This document shows, piece by piece, positions 9,017 to 16,097 of a stretch of 64,000 nucleotides of DNA. The notes under the pieces were generated by a model. That model worked only from the letters and a program-made list of their open reading frames with translations, was not told the origin of the DNA and did not search any database. Origin of the DNA: Pseudoalteromonas rubra (GTDB taxonomy: Bacteria > Pseudomonadota > Gammaproteobacteria > Enterobacterales > Alteromonadaceae); NCBI RefSeq assembly GCF_000238295.3, contig NZ_AHCD03000044.1, positions 62,001 to 126,000 on the forward strand. The letters are read 5' to 3'. A program made the translations under genes and the position numbers. The stretch's first letter is position 1. Each line of letters begins with the position of its first letter.

Positions 9017-10104
9017 TGTAGGTTACCTGCCCTGGCGCTGATTTGCAGTTGTGTGCCTTCTTTTAACAGCTCAATGCCCGTGGTGATCACCGACTCATTA
9101 CCTGTCAGGCCGGTTACAGCGACATAGTCTGGTCGTGAATCCGTGATAGTGACCATTTTTCGTTTGGCTGTGTTGTTGTCTGCAATAAACACGCTGCTGC
9201 CGCCATCCGGATGTTGCTTTACGGCCTTTTTAGGGATCCAGACCGCACCGTCTTGTGCGTTCAGCAACAGATCTGCCTGGGCCGACATACCTGGAGTAAA
9301 TTGAGCATGGACTGCCATGGTATCGGTCAAATCTATGTGTGCCGTAAAGGTTCTGCTGGACGGATCCGTGACGGCAACAATGCGGCTGATCTCTGTCTTG
9401 ATGGGCTTAGCTGCGTTGATATCAGGCGTGACCATTACCGGAAGATTAGGTGTTGAGCGCAACAGTGGGAAGTACTCCTGTGGCACATTAACCACAATCC
9501 GTAAGTCTGATTCTGCGACCAGAGTAAACAGTTGATTGCCTGGGGTGACCCATTCGCCCATGTCTACAGAGCGTTGTCCAATCACGCCTGTAAAGGGGGC
9601 ATACAGGGTGTGACGATTGAGTCTTTCCTGGGCCAGCGCCACCAGAGCCTGTTGTTTGATTTGTTCTGCTTTGGCATTGGCCAGTGCGGCGGTGCGCTCG
9701 CCAATCAGTGTTTGTGCGACACTTTGCTTTTTTGAAAGGGCTTCCACTTCATCGAGTAATCGCTGTGCTTCCTGAACCGATATTTTTGCCGCCTGTGCCC
9801 CGGCTCTGGCCTGCGCCAGGTTCAGTTCGGCCAGTGTGGCATCCAGTTTTAACAGTGGCTCGCCCTGAGTGACGTTGTCACCCACGTCAACAAGTAAAGT
9901 TTGCACCAGCCCAGACTCCTGGCTGGCCAGTTGTGCATGGTGTCTGGCTTCTACAGAGCCGCTGAGGGTCATCACCCTGGGTTGCTTTGTTGCACTGGGT
10001 GTGTAAACCTCAACTTGTGTGGTTTGCGCTGCGCCCGTGTGGCTGTAAAACAACACGGTGGTGAGCAGTATAACGCTTACGATAACGCGTGCGGAAATAT
10101 GCAT
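9013..10104 (-). CDS. RND efflux periplasmic adaptor (membrane fusion protein)
   Basis: 363 residues starting with a signal peptide (VIVSVILLTTVLFYSHTGAAQ). The order is that of HlyD/AcrA adaptors: a lipoyl/barrel-sandwich half (VQTLLVDVGDNVTQGEPLLKLD), a coiled-coil hairpin (about 95-150, Ala/Glu/Gln-rich), the second lipoyl half (LYAPFTGVIGQRSVDMGEWVTPG), a beta-barrel and a membrane-proximal end. There is no lipobox, so it is probably soluble in the periplasm or held by the uncleaved signal. It bridges the permease and an outer-membrane channel. It is the first gene of the operon, with a Fur-like site just upstream. Confidence 0.92.
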   Translation of the reverse strand: MHISARVIVSVILLTTVLFYSHTGAAQTTQVEVYTPSATKQPRVMTLSGSVEARHHAQLASQESGLVQTLLVDVGDNVTQGEPLLKLDATLAELNLAQARAGAQAAKISVQEAQRLLDEVEALSKKQSVAQTLIGERTAALANAKAEQIKQQALVALAQERLNRHTLYAPFTGVIGQRSVDMGEWVTPGNQLFTLVAESDLRIVVNVPQEYFPLLRSTPNLPVMVTPDINAAKPIKTEISRIVAVTDPSSRTFTAHIDLTDTMAVHAQFTPGMSAQADLLLNAQDGAVWIPKKAVKQHPDGGSSVFIADNNTAKRKMVTITDSRPDYVAVTGLTGNESVITTGIELLKEGTQLQISARAGNLQ

Positions 10105-10111
10105 ATAAGCC

Positions 10112-10130
10112 TCTAATGATAATAGTTTTC
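10112..10130 (-). promoter_or_regulatory. Fur-like box before the RND operon
   Basis: TCTAATGATAATAGTTTTC matches 13 of 19 positions of the Fur consensus GATAATGATAATCATTATC by eye, with the AATGATAAT core intact. It lies 8-26 bp upstream of the adaptor start, overlapping the likely 5' leader. This suggests iron-dependent repression of the pump; not proven. Confidence 0.45.
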
Positions 10131-10181
10131 ATTTAATTCTATGGGTCTTTTAACCAACAAGCATGTGATTTGCGATTAAAC

Positions 10182-10484
10182 ATGAGATTTTTGCTATTTA
10201 TGGGGTTACTTGCCTCCTTTGCGGGTTTGGCAGGTATGGCAGACTGCTCCGATGCTGATAAACGGTTTGTCCATGAGCAAGTCAGTAGCCCTACATTTGA
10301 AGAAACAAAAACAAACAGAATGTATAAAGTGAAGCACGGACAAGTGTGTGTTGTGGGTAATGTATTGGCGACTGACGGCATGCGTTATTATTTGTATAAG
10401 ATTGGGCCCTTTGCTCGTTATATCGCTGTGCATAACGGGCAGAGCGGACACGTGCAGATGCACGGTCCGTTTAAACCTGAGTGA
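10182..10484 (+). CDS. Small secreted hypothetical protein
   Basis: 100 residues from ATG 10182 (a TTG four codons earlier is a weaker choice). A signal peptide, MRFLLFMGLLASFAGLAGMA, is followed by a short mature domain of about 80 residues with two cysteines (DCSDADK and GQVCVVGN). No lipobox fits well. I do not recognise the family. It is divergent from the RND operon and convergent with the SDR gene, whose stop is 4 bp away. Confidence 0.6.
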   Translation: MRFLLFMGLLASFAGLAGMADCSDADKRFVHEQVSSPTFEETKTNRMYKVKHGQVCVVGNVLATDGMRYYLYKIGPFARYIAVHNGQSGHVQMHGPFKPE

Positions 10485-10488
10485 TCTA

Positions 10489-11196
10489 CTACCAGGTAAT
10501 CGCAGAACCATCATAACTATAAAACCCTCCGCTGTCTGATGCCTGTTTGCTCTGGATCAGATCAATCAGGCTCTGAGCCACAAAATCGGCAGAAAAAAGC
10601 TTGCCGGGCGGCACATTTTTCTGAAAAGGCACAGATAAGGCGGTATCGGTTGTACCTGGGTGAAAAGCCAGGACGCAGCAATTAGGCAGTTTATAACGCC
10701 ACTCAATACTGATGGTTTTGAGCGCCATGTTCAGTGCTGCTTTGGCGCTGCGGTAACTGATCCACCCACCCAGCTGATTATCTGAAATGCTACCGATCCG
10801 GGCTGACAGAGCAACGAAGTAAGTCGGGTGTTTTGCTTTCAGTGCTTTTGCAAAGTGCTTGGCTAATAACAGCGTTGGGAGCGTATTGGCTTTAAGGTTG
10901 TCGTTAAAAAAGTCAGGGTCAAATTCCTGAATAGATTTCTCTGGGAGCTTGTCGGGCGTGTGTAGCAGTCCGGTGGCATTTATGAGCACATCGACTTCAG
11001 GCAGCTGAGCAGCCAACGCTCTGACGTTGTCTTCCTGGCTTACATCGAGGTGGCACCATTGGACGTTTTGCGGTGATATTTCGGGTCTGGAGGTTCGGTA
11101 GGTCGCGTATATGTGGGCTTCGGGTTGCTCACTGGCATAGCGATTAACCAGTGCCTGCCCTATGCCGCCTGATCCGCCTACAATCAGTATGATCAT
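10489..11196 (-). CDS. Short-chain dehydrogenase/reductase
   Basis: 235 residues with a Rossmann fold. The coenzyme motif is GGSGGIGQ at 7-14, DVLINATG is the NxAG-like strand, and the active-site Tyr-Lys pair is YRSAK with an upstream catalytic Ser in VALSARIGS. The acidic-versus-basic pattern after beta-2 (YRTSRPE) suggests NADP(H). Members of this short single-domain group resemble C-factor/CsgA-type SDRs, but the substrate is unknown. The repeat array lies directly upstream of its promoter region. Confidence 0.88.
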   Translation of the reverse strand: MIILIVGGSGGIGQALVNRYASEQPEAHIYATYRTSRPEISPQNVQWCHLDVSQEDNVRALAAQLPEVDVLINATGLLHTPDKLPEKSIQEFDPDFFNDNLKANTLPTLLLAKHFAKALKAKHPTYFVALSARIGSISDNQLGGWISYRSAKAALNMALKTISIEWRYKLPNCCVLAFHPGTTDTALSVPFQKNVPPGKLFSADFVAQSLIDLIQSKQASDSGGFYSYDGSAITW

Positions 11197-11275
11197 GTGC
11201 TTTCCCCTGCGCTGATTATTTTAATGTATTGCCTCTATTAAACGGCTATTCCTGTAGATTGGATCTGTACAGTGA

Positions 11276-11735
11276 GATCGGGTTTTTACTAACTCAGCCA
11301 GTATAGCGGGTATTCGTTACGCTCAAGCGTCGACAGATCGTTATTTTACTAACTGGAGTATTCAGCCGGATCATGTATTAACTAACGTTATCGTCATCCA
11401 GATCAAAGTATTACTAACTTACGCCGGTTCAGATCACGAATTTACTAACTGTGAAGGCATTTTGGCAGGTTTGTGGTCTCTGGGTCGGTATTGTTGGCTT
11501 TTATGGCTATTTTGAGGCCGGAAGGTGGCGAGTAAACCGGGTTGGTGATGACCATAGATCATTATTTTACTAACTATTAGATAAAGCGAACCGCTCTGAG
11601 ATCAGCAATTTACTAACTACTTTTGTTCCTGGATCGTATTTTTACCAACTGAGAAGCGCTATTTTGGGCCAGAGATCATCATTTTACTAACGCTCGAAAT
11701 ACACAGCGTCATACAGAGCGGGTTTTTTACTAAGA
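11276..11735 (+). repeat. Phased array of ten 19-bp GATC-N4-W4-ACTAACT elements
   Basis: Unit starts are 11276, 11336, 11369, 11401, 11432, 11557, 11600, 11632, 11674 and 11716. Nine are exactly 19 bp. Positions 1-4 are GATC (GAGC in the last), 5-8 vary freely, 9-12 are A/T, and 13-19 are ACTAACT with single changes (unit 8 ACCAACT; units 3 and 9 end in G; unit 10 has an extra T and ends ACTAAGA). All read in the same direction. Distances of 31-33, 42-43 and 125 bp are close to 3, 4 and 12 turns at 10.5 bp per turn; the first gap of 60 fits less well. The unit is not palindromic apart from GATC, a Dam site. Spacers are unrelated in sequence and of unequal length. This points to a protein-binding array rather than CRISPR or a tandem slippage repeat. 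Confidence 0.9.
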
Positions 11736-11866
11736 GCCGGGTGAACCGATAGTGGATGAGAGATGTATGAGCGGAATTTTTGCACAAGTTGGTAATTTTT
11801 TGTTCCAGCTGGTTGGGAAATATATCGAGTTATCGTGTCTACCTGTTTGATTTATAAATAAAATAA

Positions 11867-11887
11867 GGGCTGAGCGTGGCTCAGCCC
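11867..11887 (-). terminator. Intrinsic terminator of the DUF3649-PepSY-DUF3325 operon
   Basis: A 9-bp perfect stem (GGGCTGAGC / GCTCAGCCC) with a 3-nt loop. On the minus strand it is followed by TTATTTTATTTATAAA, 8 bp after the DUF3325 stop codon. Confidence 0.8.
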
Positions 11888-11894
11888 CTGGCTG

Positions 11895-12227
11895 TTATAA
11901 AGTGGCAAGCACAACCGCAATAAGTGTGGCTGAGGGGAGTAGGTAAAATAGTGATCTTACCCAGCCTGGCCGGAAGGACAGCATGACTGCCAGCAGTAAC
12001 ACGGCGAGGGCCATCTGGCCGCAGAACATCAGACTGCCGTATCCAATGGCCTGGCTGATATCGACGATCAGGGTTAGTAAAAGCATGATCCAGGCTGCAA
12101 GCAGATATCGTTTACTCTTGAGCTGGTCGGGCCTTGTCCCAAATACTGCTTTGTAGTGTGGTGTCTTAGCCAGCGCGAAGGCCGTGAAGCTGGACAGGCA
12201 TAACAAGGTCGCTATCAGGTACATCAT
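11895..12227 (-). CDS. DUF3325-like small membrane protein of an iron-uptake operon
   Basis: 110 residues with three or four hydrophobic segments (MMYLIATLLCLSSFTAFALA; LLAAWIMLLLTLIVDIS; MALAVLLLAVMLSF; a C-terminal helix). Length and pattern match DUF3325 proteins, known as the third member of DUF3649-PepSY-DUF3325 clusters near siderophore receptors. Exact function unknown. Its start overlaps the PepSY gene stop by 4 bp. An intact copy of the 19-bp array element lies inside this gene (12072-12090). Confidence 0.75.
   Translation of the reverse strand: MMYLIATLLCLSSFTAFALAKTPHYKAVFGTRPDQLKSKRYLLAAWIMLLLTLIVDISQAIGYGSLMFCGQMALAVLLLAVMLSFRPGWVRSLFYLLPSATLIAVVLATL
12072..12090 (-). repeat. 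Isolated copy of the 19-bp element inside the DUF3325 gene
   Basis: On the minus strand this reads GATC-ATGC-TTTT-ACTAACC, one change from the consensus at the last base. It is part of the coding sequence for the second membrane segment (M-L-L-L-T). Confidence 0.7.
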
Positions 12228-13795
12228 GCGGCACGCTCCCTGCGGGCGCGCAGTGGCTGACCTTGTTGGGCTGACCGAAGCTTTTTACTCTGCCAAAAAA
12301 ACACGCCTGCGGCTAACAGAGCCAATATATCGAACATAGCCAATGACCACTGACCATTGCTGATGTAACGGACTAAATTACCTTGTGTTGTAAGTGCATT
12401 GCACAGCGGCAGCATGAGCCAGACAAAGGCATTGGCGAGTGCTAGGGTACGCCAGCCTTGGGCATTTCGCCACTTAGCGGCAAACAGCGTTGTTGCAGCC
12501 CAGGTCAGGAAAAATGCCAGCACTTCCTGATCGGCACGTCCGCTGTTGCTGACAGGCAGTAGTCGATTGGCGTAGAAGAATGCCGCTGTAGCCAGCGGCA
12601 AACCCATGATGGCTGCCAGGTTAAGCGATTCGACCAGTTTAAGACCAAAACTGGCTGGCTGAGTGGGTTTTTGGCGCTCTCGGATCCGTTTGGCCCACAT
12701 AACGCAGCCACTGGCAATCATAGCGCAGCCTGCCAGGCCACACAGAAAGTACAACCAACGTAAGCCGGGGGAAGCCAGACGCCCGGTGTGCATGGCAATC
12801 ATACCGCCATATAATTGCGCCGCAGTGCTGTCTTCGAGATGTACCGTGTTCAGTAGTTCGCCTGTTTGGCCTGAATACAGCCAGACGGCTTGCTCGTCTT
12901 TTATTTCACTGCGGTTAGCGCCGTAAATTTTCATTACGGCCGCTGCATCCTGAGGGTGATCTATGATGATGCGCGAAATGGGTTGCTCTGGCCAGTTAGT
13001 AAAAAAGTGATCTAATGACTGGGCAAAAGCCGGATCAGTCAGTGTCTGGTTGCTGAGCTGAGGGCGTTGTCGTTCCGGATAAAACTCTTTTCTGAATTCC
13101 TTTACTCCATCGTCATATACCGTTTGTGCCGGATACGGGAAAAGCGTAAAAATAAGCGTGATCAGTCCGGTGTAGGTGATCATCAGGTGAAATGGCAAAG
13201 CCAGTACGGAGCTCAGGTTATGTCCATCGAGCCAGCTGCGGCTGCCCTTGCCCGCTCTGAACTGGAACATATCCTTGAAAATACGTTTGTGGATCACAAT
13301 GCCTGAGACCAGAGCAACCAACATAAACAGGCTGGCCAGACACACTATCCAGCGCGCCGTGGTACGATCCATATAATGTAAGTCAAAATGCAGACGATAA
13401 AAGAAGCTCCCGCCTTTTGACTCTCTAGGAGTCACGGGAGTTTTGCTATCGGCTGCCAGGTTATGGTTGACCCAACTGGCTTTTTCGCCCGGCTCCGCAT
13501 AGGGCAGGTGCGAGACGCGCAGTAGCGAGTTGCGCTCAGACGGCAAGCTGATCCACCATCGTGCTGCGTCAGGCGCTTCTGTGTTCAGGCGTGCAAAGCC
13601 GTAATCCAGTAGCGCTTGTTGTGAGCTCTGAACTTCCATGCTGTGGGGGTGTAGCTCAGGCTTGCTCCACAGTGAAATTTCCTGACGGAAAAAGCTTAAC
13701 GTGCCTGCAAAAAAAACCAGCCACAACAGCCAGCAAAAAAGTAATCCGACCCAGGTATGGAGCCAGGTCATAGAACGAAAAAAACTGTCTTTCAT
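12224..13795 (-). CDS. PepSY-associated TM domain protein (iron uptake / reductase-like)
   Basis: 523 residues from ATG 13795, chosen because GAGG lies 6 nt before it; the open frame extends 45 codons further but that stretch overlaps the upstream gene. It has an N-terminal TM helix (WLHTWVGLLFCWLLWLVFFAG), a PepSY-type periplasmic region, a second helix with VSGIVIHKRIFKDMF, a GHNLSSVLALPFHLMITYTG segment with membrane His residues, and three or four C-terminal helices. Such proteins are proposed to handle iron release or reduction at the inner membrane alongside TonB receptors. Middle gene of a Fur-boxed operon. Confidence 0.85.
   Translation of the reverse strand: MKDSFFRSMTWLHTWVGLLFCWLLWLVFFAGTLSFFRQEISLWSKPELHPHSMEVQSSQQALLDYGFARLNTEAPDAARWWISLPSERNSLLRVSHLPYAEPGEKASWVNHNLAADSKTPVTPRESKGGSFFYRLHFDLHYMDRTTARWIVCLASLFMLVALVSGIVIHKRIFKDMFQFRAGKGSRSWLDGHNLSSVLALPFHLMITYTGLITLIFTLFPYPAQTVYDDGVKEFRKEFYPERQRPQLSNQTLTDPAFAQSLDHFFTNWPEQPISRIIIDHPQDAAAVMKIYGANRSEIKDEQAVWLYSGQTGELLNTVHLEDSTAAQLYGGMIAMHTGRLASPGLRWLYFLCGLAGCAMIASGCVMWAKRIRERQKPTQPASFGLKLVESLNLAAIMGLPLATAAFFYANRLLPVSNSGRADQEVLAFFLTWAATTLFAAKWRNAQGWRTLALANAFVWLMLPLCNALTTQGNLVRYISNGQWSLAMFDILALLAAGVFFWQSKKLRSAQQGQPLRARRERAA
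12994..13012 (-). repeat. Isolated copy of the 19-bp element inside the PepSY gene
   Basis: On the minus strand it reads GATC-ACTT-TTTT-ACTAACT, a full match to the array consensus, encoding D-H-F-F-T-N in the periplasmic region of the PepSY protein. Confidence 0.7.
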
Positions 13796-13797
13796 TA

Positions 13798-14094
13798 TTA
13801 TCCTCTTAACATCAGGATTAGCAGCCATTGCACTGTTGCAAGCAGCAGTAAACCACCGCAGAGGAAGCGGAGCGATTTTGTTGCGAATACAGCGATAAAA
13901 ATAAGGCAGTGGATGAGCACACTCAGGCACACGCTGAATAGCACCGCATCCACTTTGGAAACCGGTAACAGCAAACTCATCAGACTGATAGAAAGCGCGG
14001 TGCAGGCATATCCCCCGAAAATGGCGAGTGCAAACCGGGTAACAACATTTATGCGATAGGCTGTAAAGTAAGCAAAGTAAGGCGATAGCGACAT
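13798..14094 (-). CDS. DUF3649-like small membrane protein of an iron-uptake operon
   Basis: 98 residues from ATG 14094; a GTG 13 codons upstream is an alternative. It has three hydrophobic segments, the first with the family-like VVTRFALAIFGGYACTALS, then LFSVCLSVLIHCLIFIAVF and LLLLATVQWLLILML. Size, position and pattern match DUF3649 proteins, the first member of PepSY/DUF3325 clusters. The role is probably helper to ferric-siderophore use. The Fur box 57 bp upstream supports iron regulation of the three-gene operon. Confidence 0.72.
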   Translation of the reverse strand: MSLSPYFAYFTAYRINVVTRFALAIFGGYACTALSISLMSLLLPVSKVDAVLFSVCLSVLIHCLIFIAVFATKSLRFLCGGLLLLATVQWLLILMLRG

Positions 14095-14150
14095 ACTTGT
14101 TCTTTGATCAAAAATAGGGAGGCGAATTATCACTGAATCGCGCTACAAAT

Positions 14151-14169
14151 AACAGTAATTATCATTAGC
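14151..14169 (-). promoter_or_regulatory. Fur box upstream of the DUF3649-PepSY-DUF3325 operon
   Basis: On the minus strand GCTAATGATAATTACTGTT matches 14 of 19 positions of the Fur consensus by eye, including the full TAATGATAAT core. It is 57 bp upstream of the DUF3649 start, within the expected promoter. The gene content of the operon supports the call. Confidence 0.6.
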
Positions 14170-14326
14170 AAATGCGTTAAATGTACAAATATTAATGCCA
14201 AAAGGAATATCTAATTCCTCTTAGGTTAAATCCTGGATATTTAGTGAACGCACTCGTGTACTCTTTTATTGGTCTGCAGACTGATATACTTACCTGGGAA
14301 TATTGCGTTGTGAGGAGAATATAAAC

Positions 14327-14896
14327 GTGGATATCATTGAGCGTGTTCGGCGATGCACGCTATGTCGGGGAGAGTTGCCTTTCGAACCCAGGCCGGTGAT
14401 CCAGGGACTGCCTGCTGCGAAAATTCTGATTGCCGGTCAGGCCCCCAGCTTGAGTGTGCAAAAAACCGGTAAACCGTTTAACGATGCTAGTGGTAAACGG
14501 CTGAGAGATTGGTTAGGGGTCACTGAGGCCCAGTTTTATGATCCGGCCTTGTTCGCGATTATACCTATGGCTTTTTGTTACCCCGGTAGGGGCAAGTCAG
14601 GCGACTTACCGCCACCTAAAATCTGTGCGCAGACTTGGCGGGCCCCTTTGCTTGAGGTATTTAATAACATTGAGTTAACTATTTTGATTGGTCAATATGC
14701 ACAAAGCTATCATATCGCTGATTTTGTCAGTGTGTCTCAGGCGGTGACTGAGTGGAGAGCTGGCTTGCCGGGACAAATAGCACTGCCGCATCCCAGCCCA
14801 CGTAATCAATTATGGGTCAAAAAACGTCCCTGGTTTGAGGCTGACGTGTTACCCGTATTAAGAACTCGAGTTCGGGAGGTGCTGTTTGCTTTTTAA
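14327..14896 (+). CDS. Uracil-DNA glycosylase family protein
   Basis: 189 residues from GTG 14327, which follows GAGGAG at 9 nt; an in-frame TTG upstream is less likely. The UDG fold is shown by ILIAGQAPS (35-41, like the GEAPG-type water-activating motif), KPFNDASGKRLRDWLG and a C-terminal HPSPRN intercalation-loop motif. It begins VRRCTLCRG, with only two cysteines, so the four-Cys iron-sulfur cluster of family 4/5 enzymes does not appear complete. This matches the short UDG-like proteins with a GQAPS motif, whose activity is less well established. Monocistronic. Confidence 0.8.
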   Translation: MDIIERVRRCTLCRGELPFEPRPVIQGLPAAKILIAGQAPSLSVQKTGKPFNDASGKRLRDWLGVTEAQFYDPALFAIIPMAFCYPGRGKSGDLPPPKICAQTWRAPLLEVFNNIELTILIGQYAQSYHIADFVSVSQAVTEWRAGLPGQIALPHPSPRNQLWVKKRPWFEADVLPVLRTRVREVLFAF

Positions 14897-15055
14897 ACAG
14901 TCGAAACCCAGTGTTTATAAGCTTTTCGAGAGCATTATGTAAATAATTGGAAAATGAATTAACTCATATGGGTTGCTATTTGGTACTGTATCGCTCATAA
15001 TTTGGAACGAGTTAGAATTACAAATTTTAACAAATTACATTCAAAGGATTTGAAC

Positions 15056-15421
15056 ATGTTATATCGAATTTCGGGTTGGTCAGCTATCGTTCTCTCCCTA
15101 CTGGCATTATACCCAAGCTATCAAACAGGTGCTCTGTCCGTTATCGGATTCTACCTTGGTTTATTTGCACTGATCCTATCTTCTTTTGCCAGTCATACCG
15201 GAAACCTTTTTTATTACCGCAGTGTATTCGTATTTTCTGTGTTAAATGTTTTCTTTGTAAATGATGGCACATGTGTGATGTTATTGGCTGAGAATAATGA
15301 CTGGGTGTATATCGGTTCTATGTATGGGATCTTTATTGTCATAAGTAGTATATGTGGTTTTCTGGTCAATAAAGACAGCTTTTTGGTAAATATGGCGCCT
15401 AAAGTCAAACGCGTGCGATAA
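15056..15421 (+). CDS. Hypothetical four-helix membrane protein
   Basis: 121 residues from ATG 15056, preceded by AAAGGATTTGAAC. Four hydrophobic segments fill most of the protein, with the sequence WSAIVLSLLALYPSYQTG at the start and VYIGSMYGIFIVISSICGF near the end. The tail is basic (MAPKVKRVR). The family is not recognised. The stop codon falls in a three-unit 12-bp tandem repeat (GCGTGCGATAAC-like, 15411-15446), which may reflect local slippage. Confidence 0.55.
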   Translation: MLYRISGWSAIVLSLLALYPSYQTGALSVIGFYLGLFALILSSFASHTGNLFYYRSVFVFSVLNVFFVNDGTCVMLLAENNDWVYIGSMYGIFIVISSICGFLVNKDSFLVNMAPKVKRVR

Positions 15422-15446
15422 CGCATGCGATAACACATGCGATAAT
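15411..15446 (+). repeat. Three-unit 12-bp tandem repeat
   Basis: Units GCGTGCGATAAC, GCATGCGATAAC and ACATGCGATAAT run head to tail across the stop codon of the preceding gene. The first unit supplies the stop. Confidence 0.7.
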
Positions 15447-16097
15447 GACTTAATACAGTGCCGGTTTACAAAACGATCTAAGACTTATACACTTGTGGTG
15501 GTTTTTAAAACAACTGCACTGATAATACAAATTCGCAAGGAGCGGTGAAGAGTGTTTGTCGTAAATATCACGTACACCGTTGAACTCGAAGAAGTAGATG
15601 CGCATTTACCTGCCCATATTCAGTTTTTACAGTAATATTATCAGCAAGGTGTTTTTTTAGCGTCTGGCAGAAAGGTTCCCAGAACTGGAGGAATGATTTT
15701 CGCTACCGCAAAAAATCAAACCGAGTTAGAAGCAATTCTACACAACGACCCTTTTTACCTCGCCGGACTGGCGAATTACGAGATCACACAAATTGAAGTA
15801 AGCAAGACTGCCAGTGGTTTATCACAACTGCTAACCCTTTGAATCAGTATTTAATGTAATGCTGAGTAAACGCTATGACTGAACGTTCATTGAGAACGTG
15901 CATTTGTGGTGGTATAGCAGAGTGACCACACGCCAGTTTTGATGCTTTGATATCAACTCAAGCTTACGTATTCTTTCTACTCTGCATGATATCGCTGCGG
16001 CTTTCTCTGCCAGCCTGACTCTGACTGCGTTTTGGTTACTCTGTTTATAGTTGCCACTTTGCTGCAAATCATCTGATTGCTATAAACGGAGAATATT
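15422..16097. other. Intergenic stretch around the YciI pseudogene
   Basis: Apart from the broken YciI gene, this stretch has an inverted repeat ACGTTC-ATTGA-GAACGT at 15883-15899, a possible operator for the SDR gene that starts at 16098. Nothing else is recognised. Confidence 0.4.
15552..15842 (+). pseudogene. YciI-family protein gene interrupted by one nonsense codon
   Basis: Reading from GTG 15552 (behind AAGGAGCGGTGAAGA) gives 96 codons in one frame with a single TAA at 15633-15635. Either side is a good YciI-like protein: VNITYTVELEEVDAHLPAHI before, then YYQQGVFLASGRKVPRTGG and a DPFYLAGLANYEITQIEV end. The stop falls where relatives usually have Lys or Glu, so one base change explains it. 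YciI proteins are about 95 residues, ferredoxin-like, and of unclear function. There is no second frameshift, so the break looks recent, or a sequencing error. Confidence 0.8.

Larger units (their letters stand above)
11197..11894. other. Non-coding region holding the phased repeat array
   Basis: About 700 bp without a credible gene between the SDR start and the DUF3325 stop. It holds the ten-copy 19-bp array (11276-11735), a second short motif GGCTATTTTGRGGCC at 11505-11519 and 11656-11670 (with a shorter form at 11456-11466), an AT-rich tail (11770-11860) and a terminator. A possible decayed eleventh unit begins at 11769, about five helical turns after the tenth. Confidence 0.85.

Noticed and set aside
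11276..11735. Array as a CRISPR locus
   Set aside because: Repeats are 19 bp, degenerate, separated by spacers of unequal length (12 to over 100 bp), and no cas genes are near.
11276..11735. Array as a replication origin
   Set aside because: No rep or dnaA-type gene or clear AT-rich unwinding element is adjacent; kept only as a comparison, since GATC-containing phased iterons occur in such origins.
11276..11735. TACTAAC in each unit as an intron branch point
   Set aside because: This is a eukaryotic splice signal and has no meaning in this bacterial context.
12224..13930. Longer start for the PepSY gene at 13930
   Set aside because: It would overlap the DUF3649 gene by over 130 bp and lacks a ribosome site, while 13795 has GAGG at 6 nt.
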